This document shows positions 49,984-62,150 of a DNA stretch of 64,000 nt, in pieces. Both the position numbers and the translations under genes were made by a program. The notes under the pieces were generated by a model. That model saw only the letters and a program-made list of their open reading frames with translations, searched no databases and was not told where the DNA came from. The stretch spans positions 1,178,001-1,242,000 of the forward strand of contig WBMQ01000003.1 of assembly GCA_016630905.1 (NCBI GenBank). Direction: 5' to 3'. Each line of letters begins with the position of its first letter. Position 1 is the stretch's first letter. The stretch comes from Capillidium heterosporum. Lineage: Eukaryota > Entomophthoromycota > Entomophthoromycetes > Entomophthorales > Capillidiaceae.

Positions 49984-52716
49984 ATGATGGAAGAAGAGAT
50001 TCTTTACGAAAATATCAAGAAGAGTATCCTACTTGGTAAAGGTTCGTTTGGCAAAGTCTACAAGTGTAATCACAATGGTTTCACTTGTGCAATGAAGACT
50101 TTGATAGCCACCGATCGACTCCGCGAAGCACAACGTAAGAAGTATGCAGATTCGTTACGATTAGAAGCCAAGGCCATGGCTAAGCTGGGCCGCTGTGAGA
50201 ATATTGTCCAGTACATTGGTTGTTGTATCGATCCCAAGCAGCGTTTATGTGTACTCATGGAATTTGTCGCCGGTAAGAATTTGGCCAAGTTTATCGAGGA
50301 AGATTTCCCTTTACATCCCTGGTCCCTGAGGGATACCATCACTTTAGATACTGCCAAAGGTATTGCTTACATCCACTCCAAGGACATTATCCACCGTGAT
50401 CTGAAGTCCGAAAACATCCTTATCGACTTTGAGGACAACTTCAAAGCCAAGATTGCCGATTTCGGTGTGGCTAAAGTATCAGAGGAAGTTAGAGGTACCA
50501 TCGAAACTTTCTCTGGGGCCGGTTCTCCCCCGTGGATGGCACCTGAACTGTTTTTGAACTCCAGAGGTTTGCCGTCGAAAAAAACAGATATGTACTCATT
50601 CGGTATGATCATGTGGGAAATCGCCAGCGAGAAGCGCCCCTACGAAGACAAGACCAAGAATGAGATTCGCCACATGAAGGAGAAAGGCATCATTGAGCCA
50701 GTTCCTCCTACCGTACCTCCAAGCTACGAACGCCTGCTTCGTCGTTGTTTAGATTCCGAGCCTAGCAACCGCCCATACGCCCACCAGATTGCCGACATTC
50801 TGAAGCGTGACAAAAGCGTTAAAGCCAATTACGAGACCAACATTTGTTTCCAGGATCAAAATGATTTGGCCACTTTACTCGGTAACGACATTGACCGTGC
50901 CAACGCCCAACCAAACGTCAATGCTGAACGCAAGGCCAATATCGACGATTCTTTTGATAGCGACACGGATAGTGATGACGAGTACCACGGTTCCAAGCTA
51001 AATGACCTTATTGATTCTTTAAATCGAGGTGACGAAAACGTCAAGGATCAGCTTATGGAACAATACGATATCAACACCGATGACGCATCAACTTTAGAGC
51101 TGTCGCTCGGCAATTGTCATTACAACGGTGTTCGTGTCCCAGTTAACTACGATACTGCCGCCAAGCATTATGAAAAGGCTGTAGAGCTTGGTAATAAGGA
51201 GGCGATTGTTAAACTAGGAAACTGTTACAAGCTGGGCCACGGAAAGCTTATCGATCATGACAAAGCCTTCAAGCTATTTAAGCAGGCCAACGAAGCCAAC
51301 GTAGCGGGCAGTAGTGGACTTTTAGGAGAATGCTACTACATTGGGCAGGGGGTTGAGGCCAGCGTCGAGGAAGCTATCAAGTACTTTAAGCAGGGAGCCG
51401 CCGACAATGACGTTACCTCCCATTTCTACCTCGGCCGTTGCTACTACTCTGGATTAGGAGTCGACAAGGATTTCCAAAAAGCCGTCAAGCATTTCGCCAC
51501 TGCAGCACGTCAAGGTCATGCCGAAGCCCAACTTAACATCGGCATTGTTCACAAGATGGGTGTTACAAAGCCCCCAGATGATGTCGAAGCTTTCCGATGG
51601 TTCCTCAAAGCTGCTGAGCAAGGTCACCCTGTGGCCCAAAACAACGTAGGATCCTGCTACTATTTCGGTATCGGTATCGGTCAGAATTTCAATCTTGCCT
51701 TCAAATGGTTCAAGTCATCAGCCGTTAAAGGGAATGCCGGTGGTATGCACAATGTCGCCGACTGTTACTTGACTGGCAAAGGTGTTCAAGTCGACAAGGA
51801 ATCTGCTATCGAGTGGTTCACCAAGGCTTCTAACCTGAACCATGGGTTGGCTCAGAACTCCTTAGCTATGGCTTATCACAATGGGGATGGTGTGCCTAGA
51901 GATTTGGACAAAGCATTCTACTGGTATCAAAAATCCGCCGAATCCAACTGCGTACCCGGTCAAGTAAGTTTAGGTACCTGCTACCGTGATGGGGTTGGCA
52001 CGATCAGAAATCCCAACTTAGCTATGCATTGGTTCGAGATGGCCGCCGACCAGGGCTCACCAGTCGCTCAGCTCAAGCTGGGTCTTATGCACTTGGACAA
52101 AAGTAACCTCAGCGACAAACGAGATGAGGTGCAAGGATTCAGATGGTTCCATACAGCAGCCGAGGCTGGATTCACCGACGCTCAGTTCCATCTAGGAAGG
52201 TGCTACGTCATGGGATTAGGTGTCGAAAAGGACGCTAGACGCGGTTGTCAGTGTTTCATAAAAGCTGCTTCAGCCGGTCACGTCGAAGCACAGAATACAT
52301 TAGGTTCCCTATACTACGCCGGTACTGGTATCCCCGTTGACTACAATGAAGCTGTCAGTTGGTTTATGAAGGCTGCCGAGTCAGGTAACCCTGCCGCTGA
52401 ATTCAACTTGGCCGAGTGCTACAGCAAGGGTAGAGGCGTCCAGCAGTCTACAGCCCTCGCCCACGACTGGTACATGAAGTCGGCCTCCCATAACTACCCC
52501 AACGCCCAGTACATGTTAGGTACAATGTACGAGCGAGGCCAAGGTGTCGCTGTTGATTTGGAGTCAGCTCTCAGGTACTACCGCATGGCTGCCCACAAGT
52601 TACCCCAGGCCCAGCAGCGTATTACTACTATCAACAACCGTATGGCTCGACCCTTACCCACCCCTGCCCCACCACCGCCACCACCCCCGCAAAGCGACTG
52701 CTGCACCATCCTATGA
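49984..52716 (+). CDS. Protein kinase with Sel1 repeats and a C-terminal CaaX box
   Basis: 910 residues, single exon. Residues 10-275 form a complete kinase domain of TKL/receptor-interacting-like type: glycine loop GKGSFGKV (18-25), K38 (AMKTL), catalytic HRDLKSEN (137-144, D139), DFG at 159-161, and APE at 186-188 within PPWMAPELF. A linker with an acidic run (DSDTDSDDEY) leads to about thirteen Sel1-like repeats (about 355-870), each with the A-x2-LG-x-CY...G.GV..D...A..WF pattern. The C-terminus is a polyproline stretch and SDCCTIL, a CaaX box ending in Leu that predicts geranylgeranylation of C907 and membrane attachment. Sel1 repeats are scaffolds for protein complexes. Kinase plus Sel1 is known in early-diverging fungi; partner and pathway are unknown. 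Confidence 0.93.
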   Translation: MMEEEILYENIKKSILLGKGSFGKVYKCNHNGFTCAMKTLIATDRLREAQRKKYADSLRLEAKAMAKLGRCENIVQYIGCCIDPKQRLCVLMEFVAGKNLAKFIEEDFPLHPWSLRDTITLDTAKGIAYIHSKDIIHRDLKSENILIDFEDNFKAKIADFGVAKVSEEVRGTIETFSGAGSPPWMAPELFLNSRGLPSKKTDMYSFGMIMWEIASEKRPYEDKTKNEIRHMKEKGIIEPVPPTVPPSYERLLRRCLDSEPSNRPYAHQIADILKRDKSVKANYETNICFQDQNDLATLLGNDIDRANAQPNVNAERKANIDDSFDSDTDSDDEYHGSKLNDLIDSLNRGDENVKDQLMEQYDINTDDASTLELSLGNCHYNGVRVPVNYDTAAKHYEKAVELGNKEAIVKLGNCYKLGHGKLIDHDKAFKLFKQANEANVAGSSGLLGECYYIGQGVEASVEEAIKYFKQGAADNDVTSHFYLGRCYYSGLGVDKDFQKAVKHFATAARQGHAEAQLNIGIVHKMGVTKPPDDVEAFRWFLKAAEQGHPVAQNNVGSCYYFGIGIGQNFNLAFKWFKSSAVKGNAGGMHNVADCYLTGKGVQVDKESAIEWFTKASNLNHGLAQNSLAMAYHNGDGVPRDLDKAFYWYQKSAESNCVPGQVSLGTCYRDGVGTIRNPNLAMHWFEMAADQGSPVAQLKLGLMHLDKSNLSDKRDEVQGFRWFHTAAEAGFTDAQFHLGRCYVMGLGVEKDARRGCQCFIKAASAGHVEAQNTLGSLYYAGTGIPVDYNEAVSWFMKAAESGNPAAEFNLAECYSKGRGVQQSTALAHDWYMKSASHNYPNAQYMLGTMYERGQGVAVDLESALRYYRMAAHKLPQAQQRITTINNRMARPLPTPAPPPPPPPQSDCCTIL

Positions 52717-53714
52717 GCACCCAAGTTTTCGCTTGCGCTCTACCTTTTCCAACTAATCCGAACTTTGTCAACCTATGTCGACGACTCCTCCAAGCAATTT
52801 TCTTTTCTAAGTTGTTGAAGAATCCCTAAACTCCAAAAATTAATAGCCCTTTCATCACTTTAATGTCGTATTAACTAAACTACTTTTTGCCTTGGCTCTG
52901 CTTTGAAGACACCCGGTACTATTTGGATTTAAGGTTGTTGTTTTAGTCAGATATATTTGATTTAAATGCATGTGTTCAATCTTGACTTTTGTTTTTACAA
53001 TGCTTTAGTTGGATTTAAACTTTTGATATACTGGTTTGATGAATACTTTTATGCGCAATATCTTTAATGTATAGATTGGTTTTGTCATCACGTCTGTATT
53101 TAAAAATATATGAAAGTACCTTCCATCATAGAATATATTATTCTAATCAAATCCCTTAAAGTACATGATGTCGCTGATACAAGCATACATCTCTGTTCCT
53201 TTTATACAGCCGGCTTTTTAATTATTTATTTAGAGAAATTGAACCGTATAAATGGATCAGAGGTGGCAAGTAAGCTTTGAAAGGTTTTAAACACACCACT
53301 ATATCAGACCAATTTCATACTCCTTCACCTTCATGATAAACTTTAGAAATATGGGGGATGATGGATTGAAGTGTTTTCTAGGCATATCATAAACGCCTAT
53401 TTGTCCATACTCCGACATCCCCTATTTGTAAACTTTAGGTATTTCCATATTCATTTCCGTGCCGGAATAGGACAGTCTGAAAAGAGGACATGTCTTAGTT
53501 GGTAGCCTGGAGTGAAATTTGCAATATAAATATATTTTTTAGACTTTATCAGCCTGTCCTTTTGCCTTCTGTAGAAGTTTGCTTAGTTTAGCCGCCCTTT
53601 TATCACAGTTCAAATCCTTTCTAATTGGCCAACCACCTTTTTAATGGTATTGTGCAAAAAGTTGGGGTTAGCTCTTTATCTGCTACTCTACGCCAAACCA
53701 TAAATTAGTGAAAT
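52717..53714. other. Intergenic, 1.0 kb
   Basis: 3' flank of the kinase gene and 5' flank of MED14. No gene or RNA recognised. Confidence 0.5.
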
Positions 53715-56700
53715 ATGTCGGAGCATAATTATGAAAATGGGGAGAGGAATAGTAATCGAGTTCACAACACTCATAGCGAAGATGGCGAGCAGACCAACGG
53801 GAGGATTCCCCCTATCTTCCTGAAGCGACCAATGCGTCCCCAGCCTTCCACTTCAGTTGAAGGCTCGGCTATGGGTTCGCCATCAAGCTTAGACAAGAAA
53901 ACTAAGAACCGTATCGAGAGGTTGGAACGACGTTTAGGGTTGAGGAGCTACAATGACCAGAACGTTCCTTTTGGAATGCTGCTTCAGCGAGTGACTGCTA
54001 ACTCTAGAGCTAGTCTAAAACAACTGCTGCTCGAGTAAACTAGTTATTTCGTTTGTTTTTTTAAATGTGTTGTTAGAATTTCGGGCTCTGCCTCAGGCAA
54101 CTAAAAAGAGGGAGGACACTTTGAACTTTATCATAAGAAACCGACGTCGCATCGGCAAGCTAGCCGCCATCACTAGATGGGCCAAAGATGTCAACGACGT
54201 GCAGACGGCTCATGTAAATATTTTACGTATGAATCTTACTAAAGGTTAATAGGATATAAATACCAGTTTAATACATCAGAATCAAAATTATGACGAAGTG
54301 GTACGATACTTGAGTGAAATACACAAGGGATTGAATAAAGCCAGGTAAATTTTGGTGGTTAGCTGTTCTAATTTGGTCCAAGAGTGCGGAGATTTGCATT
54401 AACTACAGCCTTGGATGTCATAACCTCTAGAGAAATCCAGACTATGCCTAGTCTCCTAGAAGTAGTTAATTTAGCTTTCTTTTAATAACCTTTGGGATAG
54501 GATTTTTTCTGTAATGAGCCGCTCAACCAAATTCAAATTGACAAAAGTTTGGACTTAACAACGGACTACATCTTTATGAGATTTATGAAAACGGAGACTA
54601 TTCCTGAAGCTATTCGAAGGAATGTCAAGATTGGTAAGTTTGGTATGTCATTTAGTATTGAGCAGTTTTTCTTCATTAGAGAATGGAAAATTGATATTGA
54701 AAATGGAAGGAGAGTACCAGGTAAATCTATTTTAGTGTCTCTGCTAAATATAGTTTCTAGGTTACACTTACCTTGCTTGGACCTGACATGGTTTTACCAT
54801 GGCACGTCGTATCTATTAATCTTTTCATTGCTGAAGAGGGCCTGGATACTGAAGATGGTATTTTCTCAAATAGTGCACTGCTAACATAGCTTCAGGCAAA
54901 CTCTACTACCTCAACGATATGCAATATCTTCGTCTAATGGAGATGACCCAACAGTCGCTTCTCCCAGTTCACCTTCGATTGGACCAGCCCTCAGGCACTG
55001 TCGCCCCGCCTGAACCGCCGATGTCTTATCACTATGACGGACCACCTACCAAATCCCAATCCCTTGTGGACATGCATGAATTTTTACACTCATTTTGCCT
55101 GCAAGGTCAATTAGAGATGCTATACAACCAAGCATACCGGTTGGCGATATTTGGCTGGAATGGAAATCTGAGGACGGTGATGGACTACAAAACCTCTTCG
55201 CTAAAGCTGTACTATTGGGCTCGTCGCATTCCCATGGTATTTCAATTAGGTACTTCTGGCCCGATCACTGAGTCAGCTCAACATTTCAGCATTACAAAGA
55301 CGTCGGGAGGAGATGCCCGACTTACGATCGATTGGAGTGGCTATGCTGTCACTTCACTTATTGGGCTTTGTAGCCAAGATGACTTAGATTCAATTGAACC
55401 TAGCGAGCGCGATTTCAAGATCAATCCGACTTCCCTAAATGTAGAGAAGCTGCTACGACAGGCAGTTAGGCTACACTCAAAGATGATACTGTTTAAGCTG
55501 CGGGATTTGACGTTGAACCCGGTGTCAAAGAAGATCTCTAAGCACTTCTGTCTACCAGGTTACAGCCCAAGATATCCACCTGGATAACAATGACATTCCC
55601 AGTCTGACGGTTCAACTGTCCAAGAACTTAAAGCTGCGTATGGTGGTGCAATATCGTAGTGGCTTCATAAAGCCATATTTCTCTAGCAGGGACAACTTCG
55701 AAACCATTGACTCTGAGTTCGAACGACACCTCAATGATGAGCCTGTACACGTTGGTTACTTTATCCAACACTGGAAGTTCAAGGTATAATGTCAATTGCT
55801 GTACTTACTAACATGATTATTTAGCGTATCTTAGAAGACTTTAGGCAAGTAGCTTTGGCGGCTGGGCTCGATTTCCAGTTCAAGTTAGAGCTCGACAAAT
55901 CTGGTAATTTAAGTTGCTAAAGTATAAGCTAATGTTTTAGATAAAATTAAATTTGGAGAGGTCTTGCACCAGATGCTCTTTATTGAGGTACCCAACGCCA
56001 AAAACAACTTCCTAGTAGTAGGTCTAGTCGATCACATCCTGCGATTCTGGTTTATTACTGTTTCCTCCGGCAAGTCCATGAAATATACCCTTACCAATTT
56101 GGTCGAGTTGGACAACGTCGTAGCCAAATTGATTCACCGTTCCTACCTGGGTGGAGCACAGTTCTCCATGACCAGAGTTATTGGTATATTGAACGACGTA
56201 CCGGGCACCGATCTTATAGAACGATTGATGAACTTATGTCAAGGTTATAGCATCATTAATGGTATCGAGACTCAATTGACAAAGTCACCAAAACGACAAT
56301 TCTCCAAGTTCAGTTTGTTTGAGGAGCAATCCGCTATTTCTTGCTTTGTGCCGTCCTACCTCAAATCTTTTGATCCACCCGGTTTACCAGGTCCTGATGG
56401 CGCTCTTGTTCATCGATCCGTGACTAGAATATTTTCGTTCGAACACAAGCCCAAAGAATGCCTGGGACCACTTCTGCAAAGTCCTGTCACCGTCTACGCA
56501 CACCCCACCACCACAACCTGGGTAGCCTTTACGTGTCCAGTTGATCCTAGTTTCCCATACCTGGATGCTATTAAATCGTCGCCCAGTACTTGGCTCCTTA
56601 GCTCTGAGCCGATCATCGAGATTGAAGGATCCACTGAAAGGCCGTTTTTGACCTTCATCTACCATGCATTCACGAATTGTTTTGAGCAGTTTTCTGAGGA

Positions 56701-58548
56701 CTACCAGATAGTACAAAGAATAGCCAAACTGTATGCAATTGCTTCAAAGCTTAATCTCAAAGGATACAGCATGGTATTAACAGACTACGATTTACAATCC
56801 TTTACTGTTAGGTACCATCGTGACTACTCTCTCAAGATTGGATTTACGCCAACTCCGCTTTACTTGAAGCCGGGTAGTTACGGTCAGTATAGATTAGGCC
56901 TGCAACTGCACTCCAATGAATCTAATGGACGACGCAACCCACATATATTGATACAGCAGTTCCTCCAGGACATCTTGGATCGACGATCATTATCCGACCT
57001 GTTCCTCACTTTGAGATTAACATTTAGTTTAGTTGATGCACTGGAAGCTTACCAAGCGTCTACAGCTTTGGGGGTTGTATTAGTTGCCCACTCAGCTACG
57101 CGATTCCGGATTATCTATTCAACTAACTACGCGTTGGATATATCTCTTATAGCCGACGATCAAGTTATTATTCAAGATGCGTTTATTCACATCGATCCCA
57201 CTCAACCTGTAGTTGAACCTTTTCTACCCGACCCCGACACCAAGACTGGTCCCGAACCATTCGAACTGGCTGATGAGGAGGAAGAGCATGAAGATTTGGA
57301 ACGGATACTAGCAGATAGTGCTAAACTGGCAGCTCAACTGGAGATCGAGGAAAATAAACCCAAAAAGCGTCGTCCCGTCACCGCTGATCAGCTTAAGGAT
57401 GTAGTAGTTGTCCTCCCTGAGGGCTACGACCCAGAGCAGGATCCAGATAACGTTTCCGAAGTGGAAGTGCAGGAAAAATTGGAAACTAAGCCGGTTATCA
57501 ATCCATTCCACCTGCAGTTCAAGCCAGTTCACTTCTTTCGTATATTTGCCCCACATATATCTAAACTTGCCCTGAGGGTAGCCCGTGAAGGTGAGCTCAG
57601 CTCTGGTCCACTTATGATAAGTCCAGAAAGGATACTGTTTAGTGCAGGCTGGGTACTAGTAGCTCTTCGCGCCTTTGAGTGGGTTATAAACGTCTTCACG
57701 ATCTTCCCTCGGATCCACAAGTACAAATGTCAGCTACTAGATCCACCCAACAGCCAATCCGATAAGAAGTTTGAGGTTGTAGGCGACTTTGTCATTCCAT
57801 TTCAGTTCAAAAGCTGCACCTTGACACTACGAGTTACTGACGACTTCTGTCACCTGAAACTCGAACCGTCCCAGATCATGGATGGTGCCCCTATCGACCT
57901 TGAATCTGCGCAAGCGTTGTGCCAGTTTTTTACCAAAAAGGTTGATACCTATGGTAATCAGGCTGCCGAGTCTATTCGTTCTATCTGCAACCTTATGCTA
58001 GCGCCACCTAGCGTACTCAGTGACTTCTTGGAGGTATTCAAGTTGGTTGAAAAGCGGCGCCAAGATTCGGATCGCACACTTGAATGGTTCTTGACCATGC
58101 CACCCGCCAACCAGCAACTTTTCCCCGGATTCCCTAGGACCTTGGCGCCCGTATTTACACTTGAAGGTTCTGCAGTCAAGGCACTGGTAAGGACTAATTT
58201 AAAATATATGTAACTATACTAACTTACCGTCCTTTGATACCATTTAGTTTGCCATCAAAAATCACGGCCGTAACATCATCCTGCCACTGACCTACGACCT
58301 CGTTAACCGGGTGCCTGGAATCTGGCAAGGCGCCAACGCGGAAACCAATGAGATGATGTCCCCAGTACAGGTAAACACTTGATATATTAAATTTTGATGT
58401 TGAAATTTCCAAAAATCAGTTCAAGCCCCTACAGGACTGGCTGGTGACGGTGCAGCACCAGCTTGGGGACCAGCCCATATCGGCCATCCTCAAGCTACTC
58501 ATCGATATGGAATCCAACAAGCTCAACAGCATGACTACTAACCCGTAG
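53715..58548 (+). CDS. MED14: Mediator complex subunit 14 (Rgr1)
   Basis: About a dozen short introns, roughly 1,400-1,450 residues. After a low-complexity N-terminus comes the defining Med14 start (VPFGMLLQRVTANSRASLKQLLLEF, split by an intron) and RIGKLAAITRWAKDV. The middle exons join only if introns of 32-47 nt are removed, for example KIENGKLILKMEGEYQ then VTLTLLGPDMVLPW. They lead to MHEFLHSFCLQGQLEMLYNQ and a large exon (55942-58190) with the conserved HSFC and repeated RM-type segments. The last exons encode DLVNRVPGIWQGAN and the C-terminal helix. MED14 is the central scaffold linking the Mediator head, middle and tail. One junction at 55522-55558 needs a 37-nt intron with a GTGTCA donor; the alternative there is a 1-nt insertion. 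Confidence 0.9.
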
Positions 58549-59366
58549 TCAGATAACATTTAGGAGAGTAAAATTGTGCTGGTATAGTTGTATAGTTTCT
58601 GTCATCTATTATCAAAGTTTTACAAGTATAAGAGTTTCCACGTTTGTTGATTCTGAGTAAGCCTTGCTTATTATATTTACAGTCTATTATATATACCTTT
58701 ACCTTTTATTTTTTAACATAACCCCGTAAGCTTAGTATATTGGAAGTAATAAAATAACCTATTTATATAATGAAAGCTGGATTTAAGTTTTGAAAAAGGG
58801 ATACAAAATAATCATATGGCGTATGTAGGTTAAATATAGTTTCCTTTCTTTGCTTATAGATATAGCTGTCGCCTTTAGACCTATAACATAAATACCAAAG
58901 TGAAATTTAATCAGACAGAAGGAAAATCCTTTTAGCAGTTGTTTATATATCTCATTTATAATAAAAATAGCCTAAGAAGTTGAATCTCGTACTTAATCAA
59001 AAGATGATATCCTTTGATTTGGTGATAGTTCGATTCAATTTATTTTAATTGAAACGGACACTGATAGTATATGAAAAATATATACCTATTAATTATAAAT
59101 AAGAATCTTATAGTGCCAACATTTATTAAAAATAAATTTTTCAGAGTTATATTATTGAGTTACTTTTATAAATCCGTATACAGCATATAGCATAATTAAT
59201 TAGATAAGGACTACACTAGTAATAAAATATATACATTTACAACATATGCTACCATCTGCTTATTGAAAATAATGAGGATTTCATACCCTACCTACAAAGA
59301 TAAAATTACAACCTTATACTAATTTTAATCACATCCCAACTACTAAAAATCTTTTGCTACTACCTC
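58549..59366. other. Intergenic, 0.8 kb
   Basis: Convergent 3' flanks of MED14 and the S41 pseudogene. AT-rich and otherwise empty. Confidence 0.5.
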
Positions 59367-61168
59367 TCAAACCTTGTAAGGATCCATAAGATTCTCCTGG
59401 TTATAAGCTAGATGTTTGGTAGCTGGTACAAAGGTGAGCTCAAGTGAGATGGCACTGCCTTTCTTATAAGCTTCTCTTACCGCAACACTGAAGGCGATCT
59501 TGTAGGGTGGCCACTTGGGTGCATTCTCCCTATCCATCAATCTCAGCCTTTTCAAATCTATCATTATGTAGTACAGGTGGTATACCGTACCGCCTACCGA
59601 CGATGCCGTTATAGCCAATCTCCACGGATTGTTATTGCCGCCGATGACGTAGCTCTTCCTTACTCTATGATTTAACTGCAAACCATAAGTTACCAGGGCG
59701 CAGGTCGAATAACAGATCCCGTTACTTAGAACAGCAATGCTCTCTGATTTAAACTACGATTCGCCGTTTTTCTTGGATAAGATCCATGTAAGGGTTGTTA
59801 GTGCATTTTTCATAATGAAGTTGGGTGCATGGGCTGTTTTCGACATCACCTCGCGTAAAGTTTCACTCCTTCAAGAAGTCTTGAATGTTGAAGGCATTAC
59901 CGTCCTCCTTGAGGTAAGTAGCCGGGTCAAAGAACCAGTTTCTATTGAAACTCTTTTCGGCCAGCACTTTGAGGATGGAATTCATCTTCATATCAATAAA
60001 GAAGTAAATGTTTTTACTTTTGGGGAACAGTAGTTCGTTGAAGAAGTAGCCAAGGCAAATGTAACCTCCCCCATTGTTGCTGAAATCAAAGATCAAATTA
60101 GTGACGTGCTGTTTGAAGGCGCAAAAACTTGCTCTGATTTCTTGAATGAAGTAGTCGATGAAGAGTGAGGCGAAGCTAGGGATGGTTAGAGCTCTGATGT
60201 TGTTACCGATCGGGTAGGCTTGGGCAAAAACTCTTTGACCAATGGGGTACTTAAGCCTCGATTTAACTTATCTTCTGAACGTAGGGGATCTCGTGAAGTT
60301 TGATCGCCTTGGCGACCTTGCGCATCATTAGTGAAATGGAATTTTTGCTACAAAACTGGTTGTAGAAACTTGCCGAATCTTCAAAACCGCCAGACCTGAT
60401 CATTAAGTAAGGTACTGTTACTTTTTCCCCAGCACCGTAGATTTTGAAGGTGTAGGTCACTTCCTCCTTGGTCGGTGGCATGTAGGTGGATATGTGGGTA
60501 CCATAAGTTGTCCTCCATTTATCAAAATCAAACAGTGGTTGAGCAAATAGAAGGGATAGACCTGAAATTGAGGTTTCTGGATGCATCTATTTCGGTGTCA
60601 GTACAGCTTTGTAGATAATTCAAAGGTAGTTTCTTATTAATGAGAGCTATATCTTTCTCACTGCACTTGTAGACGTCGATATTGTGGTTCTTGGCCTAAT
60701 ACTCAACATGGAAGGGGTCTATTGTGAAGATATCCAGAACCTTTACAATCAAATTACTGCTTGAGCCTCGCAAAGCTATCAGAGGAAAGGGTTGATTGCA
60801 GTAAAAATTGATGTTACGGGCCGATGTGTATGCAAGGTGCCCATCCTATAATTTGGTGAAGAATCGGGTCAGCTTGTTGTGAAGTTCAAATTCGTTTTTG
60901 AGGTTCAACTTTTCAATTTTATTCAACTTGATGATGTTAGTGGTAGAGGGAATTTGGCTGCTGGGGCTTCGCTTAATGATGTTGGTGAAGGAATAGAGCT
61001 GGACTTGATTGCAGAGGGATTGGAAGCGGACTTTTACCTCGTCATCTTTGAGTGGAAAATTCGAGTTGCAATTGATAGCCTCTTGGTACAAGGATCTGTT
61101 ACGTTCTGGGCATTTTGACATGAAACGAATGTAAAGAGTAGGCTGATATATTTGATAAAGCTGAGCAT
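59367..61168 (-). pseudogene. Secreted S41-family peptidase, decayed
   Basis: It opens with a signal peptide (MLSFIKYISLLFTFVSCQNA) and shifts frame after DPC. It continues with an N-terminal region (EAINCNSNF, FQSLCNQVQLYSF) and a stop before DGHLAYTSARN, where the family has Gln-Asp/Arg-Asp-Ala-His. A second TAG follows HVEY, then another shift near 60.53 kb. Further on come IRALTIPSFASLFID, the FDFSNNGGGYICLGY core of S41 peptidases, a TGA after DFLKE, a further TAG and shift, and the conserved IAVLSNGICYSTCALVTYG active-site region. The end matches family C-termini and stops at 59367. At least four nonsense codons and several shifts, without introns that cure them, make it non-functional. 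The family cleaves secreted substrates with a Ser/Lys or Ser/Glu mechanism. Confidence 0.85.
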
Positions 61169-62150
61169 TTTACTTTGAGATGGTCAATATTCAGTGCTAT
61201 TTATATGTTAAAGGTTCAACTTTATATTATAAGAATATATAGCTATTTCTAATATCGATGCGACCGTATCCATGTTACTTTATGAGGTCTTTTGTTGCTT
61301 TGTAAGTACTTGAGTTACATGCTTTTGGTTATCATATAATTAACGTACTCTCATGTGGGATAGTTGTCATGCTAACATAAATCCACAGTACAGAATACTC
61401 TCATAAATACCTACAAAGCGTCGCTATAGCCATCCATTTAGCTACATGTGAGAGGAAGCTCCCAATTCAAATGATATAAACCTTGAAATAGATGACATAT
61501 ATTTCTGAGCAGTAAGAAATATACTACACTCATGCCTTGATCCTTTACGCTATATATAACAAACAAGGACTTGGGTAGCATTTCAATAGAAATCGCAGTA
61601 TATAATGTAAATTTAGAAAATATCGTTATAAGCATATCTTAAATATAGGTATAGAGTCCAATAATCTAAGTCCCTTGAAGCAATAGCTATGTATGGATAT
61701 ATAGAGGCAAAGTCTATTGTCTCTTGATCAGATGTTTTCAAGCAGTGGATTCGTGGTTTAGGGGATGTTAGAGTATCAACCTGCTGTTTACTGCTATAGG
61801 TGATCATAAGTTCAAGCTCTGATAGGAGAGCTTGAAGAAACTCGATAGAAGGGAAAAACAGTAATATTTTTACCTACATAAAACCTATCAAAGTAAACCC
61901 CTCCTATATTACAAGTATATATAGACATTCTCTACAACTATGAAAACACGGCCTGGATTTCTTATCATAAAATTGGCTATATTGTTAATATATTCTATAT
62001 TAATTGCTACTTTTACTAAATTAAATTTATGCCGTTGATGTATAAAGGCTAATATTTTAGACACCTTATTTGGTACAGATTAGCCTTTTATTACATACAC
62101 ACCTTAGTTCGATTAACAAAACTTCTGATCAATGCCCTCTCAATAACGTA
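61169..62150. other. Intergenic, 1.0 kb
   Basis: Divergent region between the S41 pseudogene and the RAD52-like gene, holding both 5' flanks. No gene recognised. Confidence 0.5.

Noticed and set aside
53600-53625. GTTCAAATCC resembling a tRNA T-loop
   Set aside because: No A box at the required distance and no acceptor stem complementarity.
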